Assembly (NCBI GenBank): GCA_936908745.1
Contig: CAKZFX010000012.1
Location: 124,001 to 188,000, forward strand
Reading direction: 5' to 3'
Length of the DNA: 64,000 nt
DNA from: an uncultured Chitinophagaceae bacterium
Lineage (GTDB): Bacteria; Bacteroidota; Bacteroidia; Chitinophagales; Chitinophagaceae
Shown piece after piece: positions 31,993 to 40,585 of this stretch (the stretch's first letter is position 1; every line of letters starts with the position of its first letter). The translations under genes were made by a program, and so were the position numbers. The notes under the pieces were generated by a model, which worked only from the letters and a program-made list of their open reading frames with translations, searched no databases and was not told where the DNA came from.

Positions 31993-32796
31993 TTAAAGTT
32001 CTAAAATCCTTTCTTCCTGGCTGATCTTGGTCATGTCGTTCTTCTGCAGGATCTCTTTGGCCAGGTTCAGGTAGTTGACAGAGCCTTTGCTGTTGGCATC
32101 GTATAAGATCACAGGTTTACCCACACTTGGCGCTTCGCTTAATCGTGCATTCCGGTGAATGATCGTGCTGAATACCATGTCTTCAAAATGGCGGCGTACT
32201 TCGCTTACCACCTGGTTGCAAAGACGGAGACGGCCATCATACATCGTCATCAGGATACCTTCGATCACGAGGTCTGTATTCAAACGGCTCTGAACGATCT
32301 TGATCGTATTTAATAATTTACCCAAGCCTTCCAGGGCAAAGAATTCGCATTGTACCGGCACGACTACTGAATCAGCTGACGTCAGCGCATTTACCGTAAT
32401 CAAACCAAGTGAAGGTGAGCAATCAATGATGATAAAGTCATATTGGTCACGAATAGCATCCAGCAGGTTTTTGAGCACCATTTCCCGGTTAGGGTAGTTG
32501 ATCATCTCAATTTCGGCGCCCACAAGGTCAATATGCGAAGGAATGAGGTCAAGATTGGGGATTTCGGTTTTCAGGATCACATCCTGGGCCTTGTTATGAT
32601 TGACCATGCAGTCATAGAGGCTCTGGGTGATATTATGCAGGTCAAACCCAACACCCGTGGTACTGTTGGCCTGCGGATCGCCGTCCACCAGCAGGGTTTT
32701 ATATTCCAGCACAGCAAAACTGGCTGCCAGGTTGATGGCAGTTGTGGTCTTGCCCACACCTCCCTTTTGATTTGCTACACCGATTATTCTTGCCAT
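31993..32796 (-). CDS. parA: Chromosome-partitioning ATPase ParA (Soj type)
   Basis: A 267-residue P-loop ATPase with the deviant Walker A KGGVGKTTTAINLA near residues 10-23, GDPQANSTTGVGF, and the Walker B region FIIIDCSPSLGLITVNA near residue 118. It works with ParB in segregating the origin. The ATG at 32796 starts MARIIGVANQKGG. A strong -7 box lies 66 bp upstream. The divergent metallophosphoesterase gene starts 166 bp away. Confidence 0.93.
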   Translation of the reverse strand: MARIIGVANQKGGVGKTTTAINLAASFAVLEYKTLLVDGDPQANSTTGVGFDLHNITQSLYDCMVNHNKAQDVILKTEIPNLDLIPSHIDLVGAEIEMINYPNREMVLKNLLDAIRDQYDFIIIDCSPSLGLITVNALTSADSVVVPVQCEFFALEGLGKLLNTIKIVQSRLNTDLVIEGILMTMYDGRLRLCNQVVSEVRRHFEDMVFSTIIHRNARLSEAPSVGKPVILYDANSKGSVNYLNLAKEILQKNDMTKISQEERILEL

Positions 32797-32861
32797 TTTG
32801 CCGAAATCTCCTGCGAATATTTAATTGTTCATGGTAAAATTGCCGACTGAAAACAGAAAAG

Positions 32862-32869
32862 CAAAGTTA
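32862..32869 (-). promoter_or_regulatory. Putative promoter -7 box of the parA operon
   Basis: On the minus strand TAACTTTG, followed by C, matches TAnnTTTG; TTGA lies about 22 bases upstream as a partial -33. The 5' leader to the ATG would be about 60 nt. Confidence 0.55.
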
Positions 32870-32962
32870 ACTTTTGCCCGGTTTGGTTGTTTTCAACGGG
32901 AATGACAAAAATAAGTGTTCAGAATCAGTACGCCTAAAAGGCGTTGGGCTTAATTTTAATCT

Positions 32963-34267
32963 ATGCGTAATACTCCGTTCTGGTGGATCTTAATAGGTTT
33001 CATGGTGTTATTGGATATTTACTTTTTCCAGGCAATTAAACTGGTGTCTCATAATGCCGCTCCGCGTACCAAAACCATCATTTACATCGCTTATTGGGTG
33101 ATTTCGGTAGGGGCCATCGTCATTTTGCTGCTCCTGCCTTACCTGCAATTTCAGCACCAGGCGCGGTTTACCCGGACCACCTTGTTTGCGATCATCCTTG
33201 GGTTGTTTTTTGCCAAACTGATCGCATCTGTTTTTTTCTTAATTGATGATATCCGCCGGGGCGCCCAATGGATCGCAGGCAAATTCTTTTATTCCAGCAA
33301 AGAAGGCGAGGCATTGCAGGGCGGAGAACAGATTTCCCGTTCTGTGTTTATGAGCTGGATAGGATTAGTGGCCGGAGGTGGCTTATTTGGGTCGCTGATC
33401 TATGGATTCAGTAATAAATACCGTTACCAGGTAAAACGCATCCCTCTGAGTTTTGCCAACCTCCCCGGTGCTTTTAAAGGAATGAAAATCGTTCAACTGT
33501 CCGATATCCATTCCGGCAGCTTTACTGATAAAAAAGCCGTGCAGCATGGAATTGATATGGTGATGCAGCAAAAGCCGGATCTGATCCTGTTTACCGGCGA
33601 CCTTGTGAACAATACGGCCGATGAAATGGATGACTATAAAGAGGTGTTCAGCCAGTTGAAAGCGCCGCTGGGTGTTTATTCGGTGTTGGGCAATCACGAT
33701 TACGGAGACTACGTGGAATGGTCGGACAGAACGGTTGAACATAAATTAAAAGAAAAAGAAACGGGCACACATATCCTGACGCCATTGCAATTGGCCAATC
33801 TTGACAGGCTGAAACAAGTGCATGCCGATATGGGCTGGCGTTTGCTGATGGACGAACACGTAGAGATTGAAAAGAACGGTGAAAAGATCGCTTTGCTGGG
33901 TGTGCAGAACTGGAGCGCCAAAGCAAGGTTTCCCCGTTACGGTAGTTTGAAAAAAGCGTATCCCGCAAACGGTTCTTCCTATCCTTTCAAAATATTAATG
34001 AGCCATGATCCTTCGCATTGGGAAGCCGAAGTGCTGACGCAGTATAAAGACATCGACATCATGCTGGCAGGTCATACACATGGTTTTCAATTTGGTGTGG
34101 AAATACCCGGTTTTAAATGGAGCCCTGTTCAATATGTATATAAACAATGGGCGGGCTTATATGAAAAAGACGCACAGAAATTATATGTCAACCGTGGTTT
34201 TGGTTTTATCGGTTATCCCGGCAGGGTTGGTATTTTGCCAGAGATCACTGTATTGGAATTAAGCTGA
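32963..34267 (+). CDS. Membrane-bound metallophosphoesterase
   Basis: A 434-residue protein with four N-terminal membrane segments (residues about 7-28, 38-60, 72-95, 130-152). The phosphoesterase domain has QLSDIHSG (first metal site, near 177-184), FTGDLVNN and LGNHDYGDY near 235, MSHDPSHW and GHTHGFQFGVEIPG near 370-385. It resembles YaeI-like enzymes that act on phospholipid or UDP-linked substrates, but no substrate can be read here. A PorT-like gene follows at 34561 after a 293-bp spacer. Confidence 0.87.
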   Translation: MRNTPFWWILIGFMVLLDIYFFQAIKLVSHNAAPRTKTIIYIAYWVISVGAIVILLLLPYLQFQHQARFTRTTLFAIILGLFFAKLIASVFFLIDDIRRGAQWIAGKFFYSSKEGEALQGGEQISRSVFMSWIGLVAGGGLFGSLIYGFSNKYRYQVKRIPLSFANLPGAFKGMKIVQLSDIHSGSFTDKKAVQHGIDMVMQQKPDLILFTGDLVNNTADEMDDYKEVFSQLKAPLGVYSVLGNHDYGDYVEWSDRTVEHKLKEKETGTHILTPLQLANLDRLKQVHADMGWRLLMDEHVEIEKNGEKIALLGVQNWSAKARFPRYGSLKKAYPANGSSYPFKILMSHDPSHWEAEVLTQYKDIDIMLAGHTHGFQFGVEIPGFKWSPVQYVYKQWAGLYEKDAQKLYVNRGFGFIGYPGRVGILPEITVLELS

Positions 34268-34560
34268 TACTTCAGTCGTCTTTTTAACTGTTACAGGCAA
34301 TGTTTTACCATTGCTTAGCGATCGTTTTTAGAAATCCTTCACATTTCTGTTACAATAAGAAACCACATTTTTTGTTTTTGTTTAGAGAAACGAACCGGGT
34401 GGTTAATGGTATTTAACAGCCCACATAGGTTACTGGCACCATCCTTGAAAATTTTAGCGGGTCAACAAGAATGAATCACCATAGCTATTCCTTTTGTAAA
34501 GCAGGGGAATATTTTTTGTGCCCATTCTTCTCTATTCAAAAACATAAAACTACATTTTGC

Positions 34561-35151
34561 ATGAAAACAAAACTCTTCCTGCCGCTTCTTGCTGTTCTAT
34601 TTGTATCACAGGCAGCTACTGCTCAATTCCATATCGGGATCAAAGGTGGCGCCAACGTTTCAAAAGTAGAAGGCAAGTCTTTCAAGGATGAATTTCGTTA
34701 TGGTTATCATCTCGGTGGCTTTGCCGAGATCTGGTTTCGTGGTACCAAACTCGGTATCCAGCCCGAAGTATTGTTCAATCAATACAACACCACACTCGAC
34801 AGCAATTACAAAGAGCTGTATGAAAACGTATTTAATTCAGGACAAAACGTAAAACTGAATTATCTCTCGATCCCGATCCTGCTGAACTATAAGTTGCTTG
34901 GCAACTTCCTGACTTTGCAGGCAGGGCCACAGTTTGGCGTGCTGATCGACAACAGTCGCACCTTATTGCAAAATGGCGGCGATGCTTTCAAAAAAGGCGA
35001 TTTTTCGATGGTAGGAGGTGTGCAATTGAAACTGGCAGCGTTGCGGGTCAACGGACGCTATACAGTCGGACTTAATGATATCAGCGACATCGGTAATTCG
35101 GACCGCTGGAAAAACCAGGGATTCCAATTGTCCGTTGGATTGGCCCTATAA
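34561..35151 (+). CDS. PorT-like outer-membrane beta-barrel protein
   Basis: A 196-residue protein starting at the ATG at 34561 (MKTKLFLPLLAVLFVSQAAT), a signal peptide cut near residue 22; the frame is open 30 codons further upstream but without coding character. The mature part is a small beta-barrel with HIGIKGGANVSKVEG, RYGYHLGGFAEIWF, LGIQPEVLFNQYN and a C-terminal LSVGLAL with hydrophobic end, typical of outer-membrane insertion. The role is unknown; such proteins may serve in secretion or attachment. TACATTTTGC stands directly before the ATG and resembles a -7 box with one extra T. Confidence 0.8.
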   Translation: MKTKLFLPLLAVLFVSQAATAQFHIGIKGGANVSKVEGKSFKDEFRYGYHLGGFAEIWFRGTKLGIQPEVLFNQYNTTLDSNYKELYENVFNSGQNVKLNYLSIPILLNYKLLGNFLTLQAGPQFGVLIDNSRTLLQNGGDAFKKGDFSMVGGVQLKLAALRVNGRYTVGLNDISDIGNSDRWKNQGFQLSVGLAL

Positions 35152-35176
35152 CTCAACAATCCCAACCAGATGAAGT

Positions 35177-35206
35177 AAAACTCCCCCGCACTGCGAGGGA
35201 GTTTTT
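35177..35206 (+). terminator. Terminator after the PorT-like gene
   Basis: AAAACTCCC at 35177-35185 pairs with GGGAGTTTT at 35197-35205 over CCGCACTGCGA, followed by Ts. Confidence 0.75.
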
Positions 35207-35340
35207 TACTTATATACCTACTTTGGCAGGTATTTCCTGACAGGCACGAATATTGGCAATACTGATTTCACTTTATATATTTATCAACTGCCCCGGCTGC
35301 ACCTGCAGGCGTGACAGATTGTCTAACTGAAGATTTGACT

Positions 35341-37752
35341 ATGAGTTTTGAGAAATTTGTTCTGAAGCCGGAAGACGACATGGATTTTCTTCCCATTATT
35401 CCCCTTAACGAGAGTGACCAGGAAGATAGCAATGGTATCGAAGTGCCTGCCGAAATAGCCCTGCTGCCGCTACGCAATACGGTTTTATTTCCCGGTGTGG
35501 TATTGCCCATCACTGTGGGTCGTGACAAAAGCATAAAGGCAGTAAATGACGCCTATAAAGCGGATAAACTGATCGGCGTAGTGGCACAAAAGGACAGTTC
35601 CGTGGAAGATCCTGCCATTAAAGACCTTGAACTGATCGGTACGGTGGCCAAAATTGTGAAGCTGATCAAAATGCCCGATGGCGGCACCACGGTGATTATA
35701 CAAGGAAAAACAAGATTTATCACTGAATCTGTTTTTACTGAAGACCCTTATTTTAAGGCTAAGATCAAAAAGCTGGAAGAAGAAACGGCCGACGTGGACC
35801 CTGATTTTGATGCCTATGTATCCAATATTAAAGACCTGGCTACAGAAATTATCCAGCTATCGCCCAATATTCCGACGGAGGCTTCCATTATTTTAAAAAA
35901 TATTGAGAACCCATCGTTCCTCATACACTTTGTTTCCAGTAACCTGAACACGGAGATAAAAGAAAAGCAACGCCTGCTGGAGATGAACAATATCCGTGAA
36001 AGAGCAGATGTGCTGATGCAACTGCTGCAAAAAGAATTGCAGTTTGCCGAGTTGAAAAACAAAGTGACGACAAAAACAAGAACAGAACTTGATAAGCAGC
36101 AACGTGAGTATTTCCTGCAACAACAATTAAAGAGCATTAAAGAAGAACTGGGCGGCGACAGCAATGTGCAGGAAGTAAAAGAGATGCAGAAAAAAGCAGA
36201 AGCCAAAAAATGGCCTGCTGCTGCCAAGGAAATGTTTAAGAAAGGTGCGGAGAAGCTCGAAAGAATGCATCCTAGCACACCGGATTATTCCGTTGTGTAT
36301 AATCACCTTGACCTGATGCTGGAATTGCCCTGGGAAGAATATACCGAAGACCATTATGATCTTGGCAAGGCTAAGAAAACATTGGACAGTGATCATTTTG
36401 GTATGCAAAAAATAAAAGAACGTATACTGGAATACCTCGCTGTATTGAAACTGAAAGGCGATATGAAAAGCCCTATACTTTGTTTTGTAGGCCCTCCGGG
36501 TATTGGCAAAACATCATTGGGCAAAAGCATTGCCTCTGCTATTGGCCGAAAATATGTACGCTTGAGTTTAGGTGGTTTGCATGATGAAAGTGAAATAAGA
36601 GGACACCGCAAAACATATATCGGCGCCATGCCGGGTCGTGTGTTACAGTCAATCCGCAAAGTGAAATCATCCAATCCTGTGATGATACTGGATGAAATTG
36701 ATAAAGTAGGCAACGATCATCGGGGCGATCCTTCTTCCGCTTTGCTGGAAGTATTAGACCCCGAACAAAACAATACGTTTTACGATAACTACCTCGAACT
36801 GGAGTATGACCTGAGCAAAGTATTATTCATTGCTACCGCCAATAATATCCAGAATATTCAACCGGCTTTGCGTGATCGTTTGGAGATCATTGACCTCAGT
36901 GGGTATGCGGTGGAAGAAAAAGTAGAGATTGCCAAACGGCACTTATTGCCAAGGCAAAAAGAAATGCACGGGCTTGTTAAGAACAATTTCCGCATGAGTG
37001 ATAAAGTGCTGGAAAAACTGATACAGGATTATACAAGGGAAAGTGGTGTGCGTGAACTCGATCGACAACTGGCATCTGTAATGCGGTACCAGGCCAAACA
37101 GGTGGCGTTGAAAGGAAAACTGAAACCGACACTGACGGCTGAGGATATTGAGAAAATAATCGGAAAGCCTAAGTACAGCAACGAGATTTATAAAACGGCC
37201 AATATTGCCGGTGTGGCGGTTGGCCTTGCATGGACATATGTAGGCGGTGATATTTTGTTTATTGAAACAAGTATCAGTGATGGTAAAGGTGAATTGCGTT
37301 TGACGGGTAACCTCGGCAATGTGATGAAAGAAAGTGCCAGTACTGCATTGAGTTATTTACAATCCAACGCAAAAAAATACAAGATTGATCAGAAATTATT
37401 TGAAAAAAAGAATATCCACATCCACGTTCCTGAAGGCGCTGTGCCAAAAGATGGCCCAAGTGCTGGTGTTACGATGATGACAGCCATTGCTTCGGCATTG
37501 ACAGGTAAAAAAGTAAAACCTTTTTTAGCCATGACGGGTGAGATCACCTTGCGTGGACAGGTGTTGCCCGTGGGTGGCATCAAAGAAAAAGTGCTGGCAG
37601 CGAAAAGAGCAGGTTTAAAAGAAATTATACTTTGTTCATTGAATGAAAAAGATGTATTGGAAATCGAATCCGATTTTATCAAGGGCATCCGTTTTCATTA
37701 TGTTAAAACGATGAGCCAGGTGCTTGAACTGGCCCTGCAGCCCGAAAAATAG
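35341..37752 (+). CDS. lon: ATP-dependent protease La (Lon)
   Basis: An 803-residue protease. The ATG at 35341 (MSFEKFVLKPEDDMDFLP) is used; homology begins after the extra N-terminal residues of the longer frame. The LON substrate domain is at about 35-235, the AAA core has GPPGIGKTSLGKS (Walker A, near 385) and IDKVGNDHRGDPSSALLEVLDP, and the proteolytic domain has PEGAVPKDGPSAGVTM with the catalytic Ser near 705 and KEKVLAAKRAG with the Lys near 748. It degrades misfolded proteins and short-lived regulators. The terminator at 37854 follows. Confidence 0.95.
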   Translation: MSFEKFVLKPEDDMDFLPIIPLNESDQEDSNGIEVPAEIALLPLRNTVLFPGVVLPITVGRDKSIKAVNDAYKADKLIGVVAQKDSSVEDPAIKDLELIGTVAKIVKLIKMPDGGTTVIIQGKTRFITESVFTEDPYFKAKIKKLEEETADVDPDFDAYVSNIKDLATEIIQLSPNIPTEASIILKNIENPSFLIHFVSSNLNTEIKEKQRLLEMNNIRERADVLMQLLQKELQFAELKNKVTTKTRTELDKQQREYFLQQQLKSIKEELGGDSNVQEVKEMQKKAEAKKWPAAAKEMFKKGAEKLERMHPSTPDYSVVYNHLDLMLELPWEEYTEDHYDLGKAKKTLDSDHFGMQKIKERILEYLAVLKLKGDMKSPILCFVGPPGIGKTSLGKSIASAIGRKYVRLSLGGLHDESEIRGHRKTYIGAMPGRVLQSIRKVKSSNPVMILDEIDKVGNDHRGDPSSALLEVLDPEQNNTFYDNYLELEYDLSKVLFIATANNIQNIQPALRDRLEIIDLSGYAVEEKVEIAKRHLLPRQKEMHGLVKNNFRMSDKVLEKLIQDYTRESGVRELDRQLASVMRYQAKQVALKGKLKPTLTAEDIEKIIGKPKYSNEIYKTANIAGVAVGLAWTYVGGDILFIETSISDGKGELRLTGNLGNVMKESASTALSYLQSNAKKYKIDQKLFEKKNIHIHVPEGAVPKDGPSAGVTMMTAIASALTGKKVKPFLAMTGEITLRGQVLPVGGIKEKVLAAKRAGLKEIILCSLNEKDVLEIESDFIKGIRFHYVKTMSQVLELALQPEK

Positions 37753-37853
37753 TCAACCAACGCCTGCAATTATTGTTATAATAATTGAATTGCATTTTCA
37801 TGTTGGTTGTTTAAGGTTTATCCTCTTGCTTAATGTGAGAGGAGGATTAAGAG

Positions 37854-37884
37854 ACCCTCCCTGGTTTTGACCGGGAGGGTTTTA
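37854..37884 (+). terminator. Terminator after lon
   Basis: ACCCTCCC at 37854-37861 pairs with GGGAGGGT at 37873-37880, then TTTATT. It sits just before the convergent PIG-L gene stop. Confidence 0.7.
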
Positions 37885-38517
37885 TTATGCGATGATGTTA
37901 TACACTTCAAAAGACTCAGCGTAAGCATGGTTGCACTGAACGCCTCTTACTTTTGCGAGTGAACGGATAAAATCTTCTTGTGTGTAGTTGCGGTGAGATT
38001 GTGATTGGTAAGCGGCAATCGCTTTTACTTTCTTTTCGATATCAGCGTCGGATAAGCTGATAAAAAAAGAAGTGTTGATCTGCTTTTGATTCCATGGTAA
38101 TTCATAACCCAGTAACGAACTTTTCTTGAAAGCTCTTATGGCTTCCTGTTGTATTACCTGGTGGTCCTGGTGCACATCTGTTGATGAAGGGATCAATACC
38201 AGGTCAGGTTGGATGTATTTATTAAGACTTACCAGTTCTTCCAGTATTTCCTGCCGCTTTTGCGGAAACTCCCGTACTTCAAAATCATATAACAATAATT
38301 TAGAAGCATGCATCCCTAATTGCGATAATGCAAGTTTGCATTCTTTTACCAGCGTATCGTCAGGCAAACCGGCAGGCAGTGATTTTTTGCAACTGGAAAA
38401 AGCGGCATAATGCACTTCTCTTTTCTCGGTACAAAAACGGGCAATGCTGCCGCCACAGCCTAGTTCCCCGTCATCAAGATGCGGGGCGAGGACTAATATT
38501 TTTTTAGGATCAAACAT
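37885..38517 (-). CDS. PIG-L family deacetylase
   Basis: A 210-residue zinc hydrolase starting at the ATG at 38517 (MFDPKKILVLAPHLDDGELG); the start overlaps the bioB stop by 8 bp, so translation is coupled. Zinc ligands are the His-Asp pair in APHLDDGELGCGG near residues 13-16 and His in STDVHQDH near residue 117. Members remove acetyl from GlcNAc-type or malate-linked glucosamine substrates, as in bacillithiol or glycolipid synthesis. The linked function with bioB is not obvious. Confidence 0.85.
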   Translation of the reverse strand: MFDPKKILVLAPHLDDGELGCGGSIARFCTEKREVHYAAFSSCKKSLPAGLPDDTLVKECKLALSQLGMHASKLLLYDFEVREFPQKRQEILEELVSLNKYIQPDLVLIPSSTDVHQDHQVIQQEAIRAFKKSSLLGYELPWNQKQINTSFFISLSDADIEKKVKAIAAYQSQSHRNYTQEDFIRSLAKVRGVQCNHAYAESFEVYNIIA

Positions 38518-39499
38518 ACGCAGCGGCTGATTCGGTTTGTTCTTTAAACGCAACCCTTGGTTTCAATCCCAATAACTGGAACATCAGGTTGTCGTCATCA
38601 AAAGAGGGGTTGGGTGTTGTCAATAATTTATCACCGGCAAAAATAGAATTAGCACCCGCCATAAAACACAAAGCTTGCTCCGCCACACTCATATCATTTC
38701 TTCCGGCGCTGAGACGCACCATCGCTTTTGGCATCAGTATTCTCGCAGTTGCGATCATCCGCACCATATCCCACACATCCACTTTGGTATTTTTTGCCAA
38801 TGGCGTTCCGGCCACAGGCACAAGCGCATTGATCGGCACGCTTTCCGGGTGTTCGGGCATAGTGCTCAATGTGTGTAACATTTTTATCCTGTCTTCGTGT
38901 GTTTCTCCAAGACCGATGATACCACCGCAACAAACCGTTACACCGGCTTTTCTTACGTTGTCCAGCGTTTCCAACCGGTCATCATAGGTTCTTGTTTGAA
39001 TGATCTCTCCGTAATATTCAGAAGAGGTATCTAAATTATGATTGTATGCATGCAGCCCTGCATCAGCTAATTTCCTTGCCTGGTCTTCGGTCAGCATTCC
39101 CAATGTGCAGCAAACTTCCATTCCCATTTCATTCACGCCTTTTACCATATCCAGCACACGGTCAAAATCTTTGTTATCTCTTACTTCACGCCAGGCGGCG
39201 CCCATGCAAAAACGGGTACTGCCGGCAGCTTTTGCCTTAGAAGCATACTCCAGCACTTCTTCTTTTTTCATCAAGGCCTGTACGTTCACGCCGGTATTGT
39301 AACGGGCCGCTTGCGGGCAATAGGCACAATCTTCGGGGCAACCGCCTGTTTTAATAGAAAGCAGTGTGCACACCTGCACTTCGCCTGTGTCATTATGTTC
39401 ACGGTGAACAGTGGCCGCACGGTACAACAGATCAAGCAATGGTGAATTATAAATTTCACCGATCTCATGGAGTGTCCAGTTATTTTTAAGTATAGTCAT
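38510..39499 (-). CDS. bioB: Biotin synthase
   Basis: A 329-residue radical SAM enzyme that inserts sulfur into dethiobiotin. The ATG at 39499 (MTILKNNWTLHEIGEIYNSP) is used; the longer frame to 39571 is not needed. The 4Fe-4S cysteines are in TGGCPEDCAYCPQAARYNTG near residues 50-58, and CTLGMLTEDQARKLADAG, then YNHNLDTSSEYYG and a 2Fe-2S-type segment with NDMSVAEQALCF follow. The last about 30 residues are variable. No other bio gene is adjacent; the alpha-oxoamine synthase at 25442 could be a BioF but is unlikely. TAACTTCGC upstream near 39541 resembles a -7 box. Confidence 0.93.
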   Translation of the reverse strand: MTILKNNWTLHEIGEIYNSPLLDLLYRAATVHREHNDTGEVQVCTLLSIKTGGCPEDCAYCPQAARYNTGVNVQALMKKEEVLEYASKAKAAGSTRFCMGAAWREVRDNKDFDRVLDMVKGVNEMGMEVCCTLGMLTEDQARKLADAGLHAYNHNLDTSSEYYGEIIQTRTYDDRLETLDNVRKAGVTVCCGGIIGLGETHEDRIKMLHTLSTMPEHPESVPINALVPVAGTPLAKNTKVDVWDMVRMIATARILMPKAMVRLSAGRNDMSVAEQALCFMAGANSIFAGDKLLTTPNPSFDDDNLMFQLLGLKPRVAFKEQTESAAAYV

Positions 39500-39536
39500 A
39501 GTCAAACGAAATAGTAAATAATAATTAGCTGCGAAG

Positions 39537-39893
39537 TTAACTGTTATGTTCGTTTTTTCCTGTCGTATCATTCAGGCGTTGCGCCTGCTCCTTGGCATCC
39601 TTGCGCACATAGTCTGTCAGCTTTTTCTCCAGCCTGCGCATACGGGCAAACAGTTTCATAATGATAAATACAAAAAAGAGGATGCAGGCATAAAACAACA
39701 AATCAGCACCACGGCCAACGCCCAGTTTTTGCGCAATCGTATTCGTTTTTTCAGGAAATAAAATAAAGAAAACAGCCAGGCCTGAAAAAACGACTAATAC
39801 AATAAGGTCCAGCAATGCATTGCGGAGCCGGAAGGCATAATAAAGTAACAATAGCAAAACGCCGCTGACCAGTATGACCTGTATTCCTGTCAT
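39537..39893 (-). CDS. DUF2304 small membrane protein
   Basis: A 118-residue protein with three hydrophobic segments (residues about 4-22, 28-48 and 65-82) and a basic, helical tail. The DUF2304 family is regularly encoded beside GT2 glycosyltransferases of the dolichyl-phosphate-sugar type, and here the GT2 gene overlaps its start by 4 bp (39890-39893). It may help the glycosyltransferase at the membrane; that is inference from neighbours. Confidence 0.8.
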   Translation of the reverse strand: MTGIQVILVSGVLLLLLYYAFRLRNALLDLIVLVVFSGLAVFFILFPEKTNTIAQKLGVGRGADLLFYACILFFVFIIMKLFARMRRLEKKLTDYVRKDAKEQAQRLNDTTGKNEHNS

Positions 39894-40585
39894 TTGAAAA
39901 TTTTATTTAAAAGTAGGTCAAAAAAAATCCTGAAACCACTCCAGATCGTTTGCCCCTTTTGCCTGGAATAAACCGTGTAAAGAACGGTTACGGGCACTTC
40001 TTTATAACTTAATTTTTCTCTTTTGATCTCTGACAGCAACTGTGTGGCATGCGACATGCCATTTTCCGTGATAGTAATTTTTTCAGCCGCTTTTTTACTG
40101 AAAGCCCTTAGACCATTATGCGCATCCGTCAGCAGCAAGCCTGTGAAAAGCAGGTTGGCATAACGGGCCAGTTGCAACAATCGTTTCCTCTTTGAAGGAA
40201 TATGTTCGCCAGCGCCATTCATAAACCGGGAGCCTAAAACGACATCTGCTTTTTCCTGTTGCATGGTTTCAACCAACAGGCCGATATCTTTTGCCTGGTG
40301 TTGGCCATCGGCGTCAAACGTAATAATAATATCAGCTTCTTTGTCAAGCGCAAAACTGATTCCTGTTTGCAAAGCTGCGCCTTGCCCCAGATTAACGGAA
40401 TGCTGTAGGAACCACGCAGACGAATTCCTGATGGGCGAAAAAATATCCTGTGTGGAGCCATCATCCACCACGATGGCGGTATAGCCATACGAGGTGACAT
40501 CATCTACCACAGCTTTAATCGTGGAAGATTCATTAAATGCAGGGATCACTACACAAACAGCAGGATATTTAACGTGGGCCGACAT
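39890..40585 (-). CDS. GT2 family glycosyltransferase (polyprenyl-phosphate sugar synthase-like)
   Basis: A 231-residue protein starting at the ATG at 40585 (MSAHVKYPAVCVVIPAFNES); the frame is open 13 codons further. The GT-A fold has VVIPAFNE near residue 12, the DxD-type FDADGQHQAKD near 88 and SRFMNGAGEHIPSKRKRL near 125, as in DPM1-like enzymes, followed by a long basic C-terminal part without strong membrane segments. It probably makes a lipid-linked sugar donor for the GT-C enzyme encoded next to it. It overlaps the GT-C gene by 17 bp and DUF2304 by 4 bp. Confidence 0.85.
   Translation of the reverse strand: MSAHVKYPAVCVVIPAFNESSTIKAVVDDVTSYGYTAIVVDDGSTQDIFSPIRNSSAWFLQHSVNLGQGAALQTGISFALDKEADIIITFDADGQHQAKDIGLLVETMQQEKADVVLGSRFMNGAGEHIPSKRKRLLQLARYANLLFTGLLLTDAHNGLRAFSKKAAEKITITENGMSHATQLLSEIKREKLSYKEVPVTVLYTVYSRQKGQTIWSGFRIFFDLLLNKIFK

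Noticed and set aside
31872..32830. Possible parS site near parAB
   Set aside because: I found no sequence close to the known 16-bp parS palindrome here or elsewhere by eye.
38126..38410. Plus-strand frame opposite the PIG-L gene
   Set aside because: Shadow of the deacetylase, whose zinc-binding motifs are on the minus strand.
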